A stretch of 35,543 nt of DNA, from positions 1 through 35,543 of the forward strand of contig VGVX01000023.1 of the NCBI GenBank assembly GCA_016873845.1, in the 5' to 3' direction. How positions within the stretch are numbered: the first letter of the stretch is position 1; the number at the start of each line of letters is the position of its first letter. This stretch comes from Ignavibacteria bacterium (lineage in GTDB: Bacteria > Bacteroidota > Ignavibacteria > Ch128b). Both the position numbers and the translations under genes were made by a program. This document shows, one piece after another, positions 24,867-33,333 of the stretch. A model generated the notes under the pieces. It saw only the letters and a program-made list of their open reading frames with translations, made no database searches and was not told the DNA's origin.

Positions 24867-26969
24867 ATGAAGAAGAAACTCCTACTATCTTTGGTCATAT
24901 TGCAGGTTACATTAGTCGTACTTGCACCGAGCGCTTCAATGGCGCAAGAACTCAGAACCTATACTCTTAAGGATATAGGATTTCAAAAAGACATTGTTCT
25001 TTATGGAATAACACCAGCACACACTTTCTTTTTTCCAATTCCACGTTCTGGGATAGATTTCTCAAACAGTTATTTTGAACTGCACTACTCTTTCTCGAGC
25101 ATTTTATCAGAATATTCTAATATAAAAGTATCTATCAATGATGTTCCAGTGTATACGTCTTTTTATAGAACCGCTGTTACGAGTCCCATTGTTAGGATTT
25201 CATTGGCAGGAGTTAAACAAGCTGATATATTGGAATCCGAAAAGCCTCTTCTAAAAATTGAAGTTGGCGGATATCTGAATATTACTGACGACAGGTGCAG
25301 GGATTTAGCAACGCAAGCTCTTTGGTTGGTGATAAGGCAAGATTCAAGATTGACTTTATCATTTCCAACGGATGTTTCGAAAAATCTAATCGCCGATTTC
25401 TTCTCGAGCCGGATGGAAAAAAACTTAATTTTAATTCCAAAAAACCTCGATCCTCAAGTTGCGGGTGCTGCTACTTGGGTAAACACACGGATGCTGGAAG
25501 ACGTCAAAACCTCAACTATCGATTATGATTCCTTTGAAGAATTCAATATTAATAAGATAGGGACATATTCGCATGTAATTTGTGTAGGGAAAATTGATAA
25601 TTTAATGAGTCTACCTATTCCACTTGCAACGAACCGGGATGGGATAAAGGAATATTTCAAGCAGGATCTCACTCCCGATGACGGTATACTCCTCACAAAA
25701 ACTTTCGGCGGTACAAAAGTCCTATATGTTTCAGGGGAAACTCCAACCGCAGTTCAGAAGGCCGGAGGAACATTAGTGAATCCAAAACATTATGCAAAGT
25801 TATTGAGTAATTTTGCGGTCATTCGCTATATTGAACCCTTCAAGATTAAATCCTTTAAAGATAACAAATATAAACTGACTCTTGATGAATTGGGTTATGA
25901 AAAATTGCAAACCAAAGGAATTGGTAGTCTAAGAATTACAATGTATTTTTCCGAATTAGATTTAGCAAAATCAATTGATAATGTTGATTTTTATCTGTAC
26001 TCAAAATACACTCCGGTCAAAGAAACTTTTCCAAATGGATTCTTAAATGTCTATTTGAATGATGTGCTAGTTGAAAGCAAACGTCTCGATGCAAGCGGAA
26101 CTTTTAACGGTTTGTATGTTTCGTTGCCGAAATATCTATTTAAAAAAGTAAACACATGCGATCTAGAGTTCAATTACTTTCCAGATGAAGGTGAGTGCAG
26201 AGACGATCTGACTCAATTCGTAGGTGAAATCTATTCATATTCTTACTTTGATATTACAACTGGAGTCGTTGAAAAAGTAAATAATTTCAGCAAATTCCCG
26301 AATTCGTTTTTACTAAATACTTACATGGTGTTTCAATCGAATCCACTTCCACAGCATATCGAAGCCGCTGCTTCTGTAATTCGATCGATTCAAACACTAT
26401 CTAGACAAACTCAATATTATCCCCCATCGATGAGTTTTGCTGAGATGTTTAATACTATGGAGAATTCGAGTAACAATTATATTGTAGTCTCTTCAGATGT
26501 AAGGTATAATAAAGAATCATTCGAATATCTGCCGCTCGATATGAATCAACGGTTTAAAATTATCAGCAGTTCTACAAAGCAAGTTATGTTCGAATATTCC
26601 GATGAAATGCCTATTGCAGTCATGCAGTTAACACGTACACTCACCAATAATGAAGTTCTTTTATTATCGAGCTATGGCGATCAAGGAAAGAATTATTTAG
26701 TTCAACTTGCCGATCACTTTAGTCAAAGAATAAGTAATGTTGATGGAAACGTCGCTATTTTGAGTGGAACAGATTATCCATTATTCTTTAAGACTACAGA
26801 AGCGATTGACAAAATACTTTATACAACAAAAGAAAACGTGCCTGTTGTTAAAATATCTTGGGATAAATATAAATATGTTTATTTATTGATTGGATGGATA
26901 CTGATCATAGCAATATCAATTTTACTTTACTTCAGAAGTCAAAGAGGAGTTAGAATTGCGCGCTCATAA
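24867..26969 (+). CDS. bcsB: BcsB-like periplasmic subunit of an exopolysaccharide synthase
   Basis: The 700-residue protein has a signal peptide (cleavage near ASMA/QE, residue 26), a long beta-rich periplasmic region and one C-terminal transmembrane helix (YVYLLIGWILIIAISILLYF, about 672-692). This is the layout of BcsB, which sits in the periplasm, hands the growing glucan outward and packs its tail helix against the synthase. Typical segments are SYFELHYSFSSILSEYSNIKVSIND and a second copy of the fold with GFLNVYLNDVLVESKRLD...LEFNYFPDEGECRDD, i.e. two carbohydrate-binding-like halves each ending in a C-R-D motif (DDRCRD, EGECRDD). It is somewhat shorter than E. coli BcsB (779). It opens a five-gene unit and overlaps the next gene by 14 nt. 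Confidence 0.85.
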   Translation: MKKKLLLSLVILQVTLVVLAPSASMAQELRTYTLKDIGFQKDIVLYGITPAHTFFFPIPRSGIDFSNSYFELHYSFSSILSEYSNIKVSINDVPVYTSFYRTAVTSPIVRISLAGVKQADILESEKPLLKIEVGGYLNITDDRCRDLATQALWLVIRQDSRLTLSFPTDVSKNLIADFFSSRMEKNLILIPKNLDPQVAGAATWVNTRMLEDVKTSTIDYDSFEEFNINKIGTYSHVICVGKIDNLMSLPIPLATNRDGIKEYFKQDLTPDDGILLTKTFGGTKVLYVSGETPTAVQKAGGTLVNPKHYAKLLSNFAVIRYIEPFKIKSFKDNKYKLTLDELGYEKLQTKGIGSLRITMYFSELDLAKSIDNVDFYLYSKYTPVKETFPNGFLNVYLNDVLVESKRLDASGTFNGLYVSLPKYLFKKVNTCDLEFNYFPDEGECRDDLTQFVGEIYSYSYFDITTGVVEKVNNFSKFPNSFLLNTYMVFQSNPLPQHIEAAASVIRSIQTLSRQTQYYPPSMSFAEMFNTMENSSNNYIVVSSDVRYNKESFEYLPLDMNQRFKIISSSTKQVMFEYSDEMPIAVMQLTRTLTNNEVLLLSSYGDQGKNYLVQLADHFSQRISNVDGNVAILSGTDYPLFFKTTEAIDKILYTTKENVPVVKISWDKYKYVYLLIGWILIIAISILLYFRSQRGVRIARS

Positions 26970-27795
26970 AAGTGTAATTTCAATATTGGCATTTATTGTA
27001 CTGCTTTCTTCAAATGGCAGTGCGAGTGTCTGGCAGCAAAAAGCCGGCAAATATTTCCTCTCCGGTGTGCAAACTTTTTATTCATCAGAAACTATCTTCA
27101 ATAGAAATGGGGACAGATTCTTTCTGCCGCTTGGTGGAATATTCACTAAATATGAAACCAATCTATACTATGAATTCGGATTGGAAGATAATATTATGTT
27201 CCTTTCCAATTTTTTCTTCTATGGACTAAGTTATCGTGATAGTATTGGATTGATAACAAACGGTGGATTTGGTGATCAAGAAGTTGGTCTCCAATTTCAA
27301 CTCACAAGAGATGCCCCTAGTGCAGCTTTGCAGTTTCTTGTTTCCTTTCCATTGTATAGCAATCCTGGCGATCCACCACTTGGTAACAGCCAAGTAGATC
27401 TTCAAGTTGGGGCGCTAGTTGGCTCCCCATTCGGATTTACAGGTACACAGGGTTTCTGGGAAATATTCTTTGCAATCAGAAAAAGATTCGAAGCTCCGTC
27501 GGATCAGCTTCGCGGAGGACTTACAATCGGGTTAAATATTTCACCCAGAGTGTCGATACTATTAGCAAGTAACCTGATTCTTGGTCTTGGAAATCATGAC
27601 AAAGTTGATTCTACATTAAGATTCAGTCAAATTTTCGAAAGAAATTTAGATTTTTCGCTTCTTAAAGTAGAACCAGCATTAATTTATAAGTTCAACAAAC
27701 ATTTATCAGGATATGTCGGATTCAGCGTGGACGCCTTTGGACGAGAAGTCGGTGCCGGAAGAGCTTTTAAGCTCGGAATCTGGTACCAGTCATAG
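26956..27795 (+). CDS. Predicted outer-membrane beta-barrel, candidate export pore
   Basis: The 279-residue protein has a signal peptide (SVISILAFIVLLSSNGSAS). The rest alternates hydrophobic and polar residues in strand-length blocks with many aromatic girdle residues and glycine turns: TKYETNLYYEFGLED, EVGLQFQLTRD, AALQFLVSFPLYS, WEIFFAIRKRF, GGLTIGLNISPRVSILLASNLILG, LKVEPALIYKFN and a final FKLGIWYQS. This suggests a 12-14-strand barrel; I cannot name the family. The TTG start at 26956 has AGGAG 6 nt upstream and overlaps bcsB by 14 nt, which indicates translational coupling. It lies between BcsB and the synthase, where cellulose systems need an outer-membrane exit, but it has no BcsC-like TPR region. 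Its role as the exporter is inferred from position. Confidence 0.65.
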   Translation: MRAHKSVISILAFIVLLSSNGSASVWQQKAGKYFLSGVQTFYSSETIFNRNGDRFFLPLGGIFTKYETNLYYEFGLEDNIMFLSNFFFYGLSYRDSIGLITNGGFGDQEVGLQFQLTRDAPSAALQFLVSFPLYSNPGDPPLGNSQVDLQVGALVGSPFGFTGTQGFWEIFFAIRKRFEAPSDQLRGGLTIGLNISPRVSILLASNLILGLGNHDKVDSTLRFSQIFERNLDFSLLKVEPALIYKFNKHLSGYVGFSVDAFGREVGAGRAFKLGIWYQS

Positions 27796-29638
27796 TCAAG
27801 CTTTACAAAGTGCTCTGCTAAAACATAGAGTATTTTCAAAAGCTCAGATAGAAGCTATTGAAGAACATGGAAAAAGTGAAAATCTATATTTTCCAAAAGT
27901 TCTTCTATTTTATGGACATATATCTCGCACGGATTATGAAACGATAATTCGGTGGGAAATTCCTGTTCATAAAATTGATCTCCTCAAGCAGGACATCGAT
28001 TACGAGCTTCTTGCAAATTTTGATCAAACTTACCTCAATGATAAACTCGTTGTACCAGTCAGGAGAGATGCGAATTCGCTCTTAATTGCCATGGTCAATC
28101 CGCTTGATGAGGAAGTGATTAACACAATTTATGATAAAATAAAAATGCCATTGAAAATTTATTACGCTACGGACGTCGACATTCAATGGGTTTTAAATAA
28201 AGCTTTTGGACAGGAATTAGCAAGCAGCGCAGTATATAGCTTATTCACGGAAGACGAGCGAAGTTCGGCTATTGAAACATTTACTCTACCACAAACTCTT
28301 GGTCTTGCATTGCTTGGAACTTTGTTGGTTATCGGTCTTGCGGTCGAACCGAGGACAACGACAATAATTCTGATGGCATTGGTGAATTTACTATACTTAT
28401 TCTCAATTGGTTTTAAGTTTATTCTCACCCTTGCTGGTGCAAGATTTGAAATGTACGAAAGTGTAACTCAAGCAGAAGTGAAGGAATTGGAAAATAAAGA
28501 CCTTCCACCATATAGTATTCTTCTGCCGGTTTACAAAGAACCAGAAGTAATCGAAACATTAATAGCTGGACTAAATAAACTCGATTACCCGAAAGATAAA
28601 TTAGACATAAAAATCCTTCTTGAGGAAGAAGATTTTCCAACGATCGATAAGATTCGTAATCTAAACATCCCATCGCATTTCGAGTGTATAATTGTACCAA
28701 ACATGCAGCCGAAGACAAAACCAAAAGCCTGTAATTATGGCTTGGTATTTTGTCGCGGTGACATTGTTACAATTTACGATGCCGAAGATATTCCAGAACC
28801 TGACCAGCTTAAGAAAGCAATAATAGGATTCAGAAAATTCCCCGAAGATGTAATCTGTATCCAAGCTCAGCTTAATTATTTTAATGCAAACGAAAACTTC
28901 TTAACAAGAATGTTTACACTCGAGTATTCATACTGGTTTGATTACATGCTTCCTGGTATGGATAGACTTAATGTACCAATTCCATTGGGGGGTACAAGCA
29001 ACCATTTTATTAAAGACAAGTTGATAGAGCTTAATGCTTGGGATCCTTTCAATGTTACCGAAGATGCTGATTTAGGTATTAGAGCATATGCAAAGGGATA
29101 TAAAATTGGTACTATAAATTCCACAACTTATGAAGAAGCAAACAAGCATACAGCAAGCTGGATTCGTCAACGTTCCCGTTGGGTAAAAGGATATATGCAA
29201 ACATTTCTTGTGCATTTGAGAAATCCTCTTTTACTTTTCCAAAGGATCGGTGTCCGAGGTATTTTCGCTTTCTTCATGTTTATCGGAGGTACTCCGGCGA
29301 CATTCTTGATAAATTTGCCATTGTGGATTCTGTTTGTAGTTTGGCTCGTCTTCAAGCCTGCGTGGATTTCTGATGTTTTCCCTGCGTGGGTTTTGTACAT
29401 ATCACTATTTAACCTGCTAATTGGTAACGCGATGGTTGTTTATATGAACATGCTTGCAGTATTTCGCAGAAGGCAATACAACCTTGTAACGTTCGCTTTG
29501 CTGAATCCTGTTTATTGGATTCTCCATTCATTAGCTTCGTATAAAGCATTGTGGCAATTAATTGTAAAGCCATTCTATTGGGAAAAAACAACACACGGAT
29601 TAACAACTTATTCCAAACCAGAAATAAAGAGTTCGTAA
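27713..29638 (+). CDS. Cellulose-synthase-like GT2 with N-terminal GspE_N/MshEN-like domain
   Basis: The 641-residue protein is a membrane processive-type glycosyltransferase. Residues about 27-165 resemble the GspE_N/MshEN domain: two helical units (QALQSALLKHRVFSKAQIE; FPKVLLFYGHISRTDYETII), then KLVVPVRRDANSLLIAMVNP. Two transmembrane helices (about 192-212, 215-240) precede the GT-A domain (about 266-500): PVYKEPE, KPKACNYGL, DAED (356-359), TED (449-451) and QRSRW (486-490, the QxxRW motif). Several more helices follow. There is no C-terminal PilZ domain. Known MshEN domains bind cyclic di-GMP; here the Arg and Gly of the first RLG are not preserved, so binding is uncertain. The layout resembles XagB-type synthases. 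The ATG at 27713 makes an 83-nt overlap with the barrel gene; GTG 27752 is an alternative start. The polymer is unknown. Confidence 0.85.
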   Translation: MSDSAWTPLDEKSVPEELLSSESGTSHSQALQSALLKHRVFSKAQIEAIEEHGKSENLYFPKVLLFYGHISRTDYETIIRWEIPVHKIDLLKQDIDYELLANFDQTYLNDKLVVPVRRDANSLLIAMVNPLDEEVINTIYDKIKMPLKIYYATDVDIQWVLNKAFGQELASSAVYSLFTEDERSSAIETFTLPQTLGLALLGTLLVIGLAVEPRTTTIILMALVNLLYLFSIGFKFILTLAGARFEMYESVTQAEVKELENKDLPPYSILLPVYKEPEVIETLIAGLNKLDYPKDKLDIKILLEEEDFPTIDKIRNLNIPSHFECIIVPNMQPKTKPKACNYGLVFCRGDIVTIYDAEDIPEPDQLKKAIIGFRKFPEDVICIQAQLNYFNANENFLTRMFTLEYSYWFDYMLPGMDRLNVPIPLGGTSNHFIKDKLIELNAWDPFNVTEDADLGIRAYAKGYKIGTINSTTYEEANKHTASWIRQRSRWVKGYMQTFLVHLRNPLLLFQRIGVRGIFAFFMFIGGTPATFLINLPLWILFVVWLVFKPAWISDVFPAWVLYISLFNLLIGNAMVVYMNMLAVFRRRQYNLVTFALLNPVYWILHSLASYKALWQLIVKPFYWEKTTHGLTTYSKPEIKSS

Positions 29639-31153
29639 ATGGGAATCAAATTACGTGACATACTTGTTTTTTTCTTTTTCTGGATAGCATTTTTCATTAT
29701 CGGTGTTTTCTTCTACACTAGCTATAGCTTCTACGCACAAGAAGGCATTTTCCTGATGGAAAAAGCGCAGCTTGCTATGCGTGGAAATCCACCCAGATTA
29801 GAAAATATGGGATTAATATATCCTCCTCTTCCATATCTATTTTATCTGCCATTATCGATTTCTTCTTCACCGATTGCATCATTAGTTATTTCGACATTTT
29901 GGGGTGCATTCTGTGTGGCACTTTGTGTAAGATATTTACGATGGATACCGGGAAACACTGCAATTAAGATTGTAGTTACTGTCTTGTTCTTCTTAAATCC
30001 AATCTTTCTATATGTGATGTTTGCTCAACCGAGCCTGACGCTTTACATGGTGTTTTTTGTGATCTTTGTTTATTCATTTTTCAGATTTCATGAAACAAGA
30101 ATCCCGTATTACATTGTTTTGTCTGGTGTAGCTTTGGGTGCAATGGCGGGCATCAGGTATGATACATTTTTTCTAACAATGGCTTTAATTCCTTTTGCTC
30201 CATTCTTGATATCTGAATCTACAGATTTCAATATTACTCGAATATTTGCACTTACAATGATGCTGGTTTTACCGACATTCATCGTGCTTGGATCATGGAT
30301 TTATCTTAATTGGATTTTTACTGGTGAACCGTTTTACTTTTATTTCAGTCCATATTCCTATTTCAAACAGGTTTCAAATGAAATGGCACTTCGTCCTGAG
30401 TTATTTGATGCGAAGGGGGATATAATTAAATCCGTTTGGGTAGTTTTAAAGATGGCATTCCTCGCATTCCCAGCTTACTTTTTTGTTCTTCCGACTATTC
30501 GGACAGTAACACTATTTGTCGCTGCAATCGCGCCAGTAATTCTTCAGATTATTGTTATCTTTTTGGGAATCTCATCATTGTCAGTCAGTTGGTTTGCAGT
30601 ATTGATCCCGATTACGATCATCGTAGTTTATTACTTTGTTAACTCTCCGAGTTATCAGCCTGCATATGGCGGATTAATATCGGTTTTAATGTTTGTATCA
30701 TTATTTTTTGGATATTATTCATTATCAAATTCGGTAGATTTTACAGAAGTTAATTTCACAAAAGCATTACAAGGCGAGCAGGTTCAAGATCTATTTGAGG
30801 AAGAATTAAATGTAGCAAAATTCCTTAAGCAGAATACAACAGAAAAAAGCAAAATACTTATCGATGATGCAGTTGGTTATCCGATAGTCTGTTTTTACAG
30901 CAATCCTGAGCAATTCTTTTTACCTTACCAACATGATTATTTGAGATCACTGCAGCAGCCGGCATTCAGAGCGGATTATATTGTAGTACCAAAACCAGAA
31001 ATTACTGCAACTGGATTTGATCAATTGACAGCAATGTATCCTGATGCATTTGAACAAGGATTTGATTATACTACACTTGTTTACCAGACTTCAAAATGGA
31101 GAGTCTATAGATCATCAGTTACAGAATCAAATTTATCTTATGAGGGACAATGA
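29639..31153 (+). CDS. Polytopic GT-C (PMT/ArnT-like) glycosyltransferase
   Basis: The 504-residue protein has about 11 transmembrane helices in its first 370 residues and a soluble C-terminal region of about 120 residues. The first extracytoplasmic loop carries SFYAQEGIFLMEKAQLAMRG followed by NMGLIYPPLPYLFY, the acidic-residue and YPP pattern typical of PMT-type GT-C enzymes that use lipid-linked sugars on the outer side of the inner membrane. The ATG begins directly after the synthase stop (TAA-ATG, no gap), so the two must be on one message. Its likely job is to add a sugar or another group to the polymer or its lipid carrier while it emerges. The sequence does not show the donor or acceptor, and O-mannosylation of protein is an alternative. 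Confidence 0.75.
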   Translation: MGIKLRDILVFFFFWIAFFIIGVFFYTSYSFYAQEGIFLMEKAQLAMRGNPPRLENMGLIYPPLPYLFYLPLSISSSPIASLVISTFWGAFCVALCVRYLRWIPGNTAIKIVVTVLFFLNPIFLYVMFAQPSLTLYMVFFVIFVYSFFRFHETRIPYYIVLSGVALGAMAGIRYDTFFLTMALIPFAPFLISESTDFNITRIFALTMMLVLPTFIVLGSWIYLNWIFTGEPFYFYFSPYSYFKQVSNEMALRPELFDAKGDIIKSVWVVLKMAFLAFPAYFFVLPTIRTVTLFVAAIAPVILQIIVIFLGISSLSVSWFAVLIPITIIVVYYFVNSPSYQPAYGGLISVLMFVSLFFGYYSLSNSVDFTEVNFTKALQGEQVQDLFEEELNVAKFLKQNTTEKSKILIDDAVGYPIVCFYSNPEQFFLPYQHDYLRSLQQPAFRADYIVVPKPEITATGFDQLTAMYPDAFEQGFDYTTLVYQTSKWRVYRSSVTESNLSYEGQ

Positions 31154-31524
31154 GCAATTATAAAATTTTAATCGTAGACGACAATCCACTTGTCGTAAAA
31201 ATGCACTTGCATTATTTAAAACGTGCCGGCATGGATGCCGATACAGCACCAAATGGTAAAGAGGCAAAATCAAAAATATCGGACAACCATTACGATTTAG
31301 TCATTCTTGACTTAATGATGCCTGAAGTCAGTGGATTTGAAGTATTAAAATTTCTCCGAACGAGTCCAAAGAATTCTTCTGCTAAAGTTATTGTTGCATC
31401 TGCATTAAATGACAAAGAAGTAGTTGAACTCGTGTTTCAGCTCGGAGCAAATCACTTTATTACTTCACCAGTATCGTACCAATCGTTAATTGAAAAAGTT
31501 AATGCTGCTTTAAAGGGAGAATAA
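31150..31524 (+). CDS. Stand-alone response-regulator receiver with altered active site
   Basis: This 124-residue protein is a single CheY-like receiver with no output domain. Asp10, Asp11 and Asp54 (LDLMMPE) form the acidic pocket and phospho-acceptor, and Ser84 (IVASAL) takes the Thr/Ser switch position. The Lys that normally precedes Pro near the end (KP) is replaced: the segment is NHFITSPVSY with Ser106-Pro107. That Lys is almost invariant in receivers and contacts the phosphoryl group, so signalling may be slow, altered or phosphorylation-independent. The ATG overlaps the GT-C stop (ATGA), making it the last gene of the exopolysaccharide unit, and a terminator overlaps its stop codon. 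Regulation of the synthase by protein contact is a reasonable inference; the hybrid kinase at 33429 could be its partner. Confidence 0.88.
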   Translation: MSNYKILIVDDNPLVVKMHLHYLKRAGMDADTAPNGKEAKSKISDNHYDLVILDLMMPEVSGFEVLKFLRTSPKNSSAKVIVASALNDKEVVELVFQLGANHFITSPVSYQSLIEKVNAALKGE

Positions 31525-31540
31525 AAATTCTCCCTTTTTT
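31515..31540 (+). terminator. Intrinsic terminator of the exopolysaccharide operon
   Basis: GGGAGAAT (31515-31522) pairs with ATTCTCCC (31527-31534) around AAAA, followed at once by TTTTTT (31535-31540). The left arm overlaps the last codons and the stop of the receiver gene. Confidence 0.93.
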
Positions 31541-31555
31541 ATAGTTGGGGTGAAA

Positions 31556-32242
31556 TTACTTATTAGTGTTATCTATTATCAAAACGAACTCGCACTTTTC
31601 ATTTAAACTTTCAATATCCAATAGTACGTCGCTAACTTTGCCGCGATAAAACATTTCCTTCTCAGTTGTTACATCACAAGCTAGAGAAATAATTTTTTCT
31701 TCGCCAAAAACTTTTTTAACATCATTGAGAAGCAGTTTAAGTCGATAGGGTGTCTCCATTATCGCAAGTGTTTTTTTTATACCAGTTAATTTTTTTAACT
31801 CATCGAGGCGCTTATCTTTTTTGGGAGAAAGCCATCCGGCGTAATAAAATCTGCTTATGTCAAAGCCTGATGAAACTAGTGATGGAATTAGCGAATCGAC
31901 GCCCGGTATTGGTGAAATGGAAATACCATTTTTAATAGCAAGTGGAATGAGATGATGTCCCGGATCCGCAAATATTGGCGTACCGGCATCGGAAATGATT
32001 GCGCAAGATTTACCAATAAGAAGTTCTTGAATGATATACAACGAGTTTTCCTCTTCGTTGTGTTCATTGAGAAGATGAAGCTCTTTTTCAAGGTTGAGTT
32101 GTTTTAAAATTCTTTTACCGAATTTATACCCTTCGCAAACAAGGAAATCTACTTCGGAAATAGTGCGTCTAGCCCTATAAGTTAAATCGTTCCAATTCCC
32201 TATTGGCGTTGAAACAATGAAAAGTTGACCAGCCAAGAACAA
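31556..32242 (-). CDS. rsmI: RsmI-like 16S rRNA 2'-O-methyltransferase (tetrapyrrole methylase fold)
   Basis: The 228-residue protein has the tetrapyrrole-methylase fold with the RsmI signature LFIVSTPIGNWNDLTYRA (residues 7-24), HNEEE (61-65), SDAGTPIFADPG (84-95) and a PIPGVDSLIPSLVSSG segment. RsmI uses SAM to methylate the ribose of C1402 in 16S rRNA. Two differences matter: the EDTR motif of classical RsmI is replaced by CEGYKFG, and the protein is about 60 residues shorter than E. coli RsmI, lacking its C-terminal extension. A divergent family member with another substrate is therefore possible. The start is TTG at 32242, directly after and in frame with the IlvE stop codon, so translation must depend on coupling. 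It converges on the receiver gene. Confidence 0.72.
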   Translation of the reverse strand: MFLAGQLFIVSTPIGNWNDLTYRARRTISEVDFLVCEGYKFGKRILKQLNLEKELHLLNEHNEEENSLYIIQELLIGKSCAIISDAGTPIFADPGHHLIPLAIKNGISISPIPGVDSLIPSLVSSGFDISRFYYAGWLSPKKDKRLDELKKLTGIKKTLAIMETPYRLKLLLNDVKKVFGEEKIISLACDVTTEKEMFYRGKVSDVLLDIESLNEKCEFVLIIDNTNK

Positions 32243-33322
32243 TTACTCGACTATACTTGTCCAGCCGTAAACGTCTTCGGATTTTCCATAATGCATCGAA
32301 GTAATGATGTCATAAAGATATTGACTCCATTCACCGATTTCATTGTTGTTTATTGTAATCATTTTCCCTCTGTAGCTCAACTTTCCAACAGGGGAAACAA
32401 CGGCGGCCGTCCCAGAGCCAAAGATTTCTTTTAACGTCCCTTTAGCATGAGCTTCGTATACTTCATCTATGGAAATTCTTCTTTCGGTTACTTTGAATTT
32501 CTCTCGTTTTGCAATTTTAATGATTGAATCGCGGGTAATTCCTGGCAATATCGTTCCTTCAAGAGGAGGAGTGATAAGTTCATCTCCAATTCGGAAGAAG
32601 ATATTCATTGTTCCAACTTCTTCAATCCATTTTTTTTCAACGGCATCAAGCCAAAGGACTTGTGTAAATCCTTTCGATTTTGCCCGCTCAGTCGAGAATA
32701 AACTTGCAGCATAATTTGCTGGAGTTTTCAGGTCGCCTAATCCGCCTGGAGCTGTGCGAGAATGTTCTTCTTCGACAAGGATTTTTACAGGGCTAAATCC
32801 TTCTGCATAGTAAGCTCCGACAGGACTAAGTACAATAAACATAGAAAATGTTTTTGAAGACTTAACTCCGAGAAGATTGTCACGGGCCACAATCAGCGGA
32901 CGAATATATATCGAAGTCCCTATAGAACTTGGATGCCACTCTTTCTCAATTATCAGTAATTCTTTTAAGTAGTCGATTACTTCGTCAGCATCGAATTGAG
33001 GGATGCACAATCCAGCAGAGGAACGATTAAACCTATTGAAATAATCTTTTACTCGGAAGAGTCTAATTTTACCATCTACTCCTAAAAAACTTTTCAAACC
33101 ATCAAAAACTGCCTGTGAGTAATGAAAAACAACACAACCCGGCTCGACTAATACCGAAGAGTAAGGTTGAATAGTCGGTTCCACCCAGCCAGTATCGGGG
33201 GAATAGTCCCAAACAAACATATGATCTGTAAAATGCACACCGAAACCTAATTCGCTTTCCTTTGGAAATTTTTTAGGAAGATTAGTTTTTTTAACAGTAA
33301 GGTTTGAGATATTTGTTTCCAT
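32243..33322 (-). CDS. ilvE: Branched-chain amino acid aminotransferase
   Basis: From METNISNLTVKK the protein has 359 residues, the normal size for the eukaryote-like BCAT group of fold-type IV PLP enzymes; the longer upstream frame covers promoter-like DNA. Key features are FHYSQAVFDGLKSF (66-79), RFNRSSAGLCIP (97-108), the PLP lysine Lys199 in GLGDLKTPANYAASL, EVGTMNIFF (235-243), and a late EIFGSGTAAVVSPV. It catalyses the last step of leucine, isoleucine and valine synthesis and the first of their breakdown, with 2-oxoglutarate/glutamate as partner, in the cytosol. There is no ribosome binding site, as often in Bacteroidota, but TATATTTA lies 11 nt upstream. The RsmI-like gene follows with no gap. 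Confidence 0.93.
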   Translation of the reverse strand: METNISNLTVKKTNLPKKFPKESELGFGVHFTDHMFVWDYSPDTGWVEPTIQPYSSVLVEPGCVVFHYSQAVFDGLKSFLGVDGKIRLFRVKDYFNRFNRSSAGLCIPQFDADEVIDYLKELLIIEKEWHPSSIGTSIYIRPLIVARDNLLGVKSSKTFSMFIVLSPVGAYYAEGFSPVKILVEEEHSRTAPGGLGDLKTPANYAASLFSTERAKSKGFTQVLWLDAVEKKWIEEVGTMNIFFRIGDELITPPLEGTILPGITRDSIIKIAKREKFKVTERRISIDEVYEAHAKGTLKEIFGSGTAAVVSPVGKLSYRGKMITINNNEIGEWSQYLYDIITSMHYGKSEDVYGWTSIVE

Positions 33323-33333
33323 AAAATTCACTG

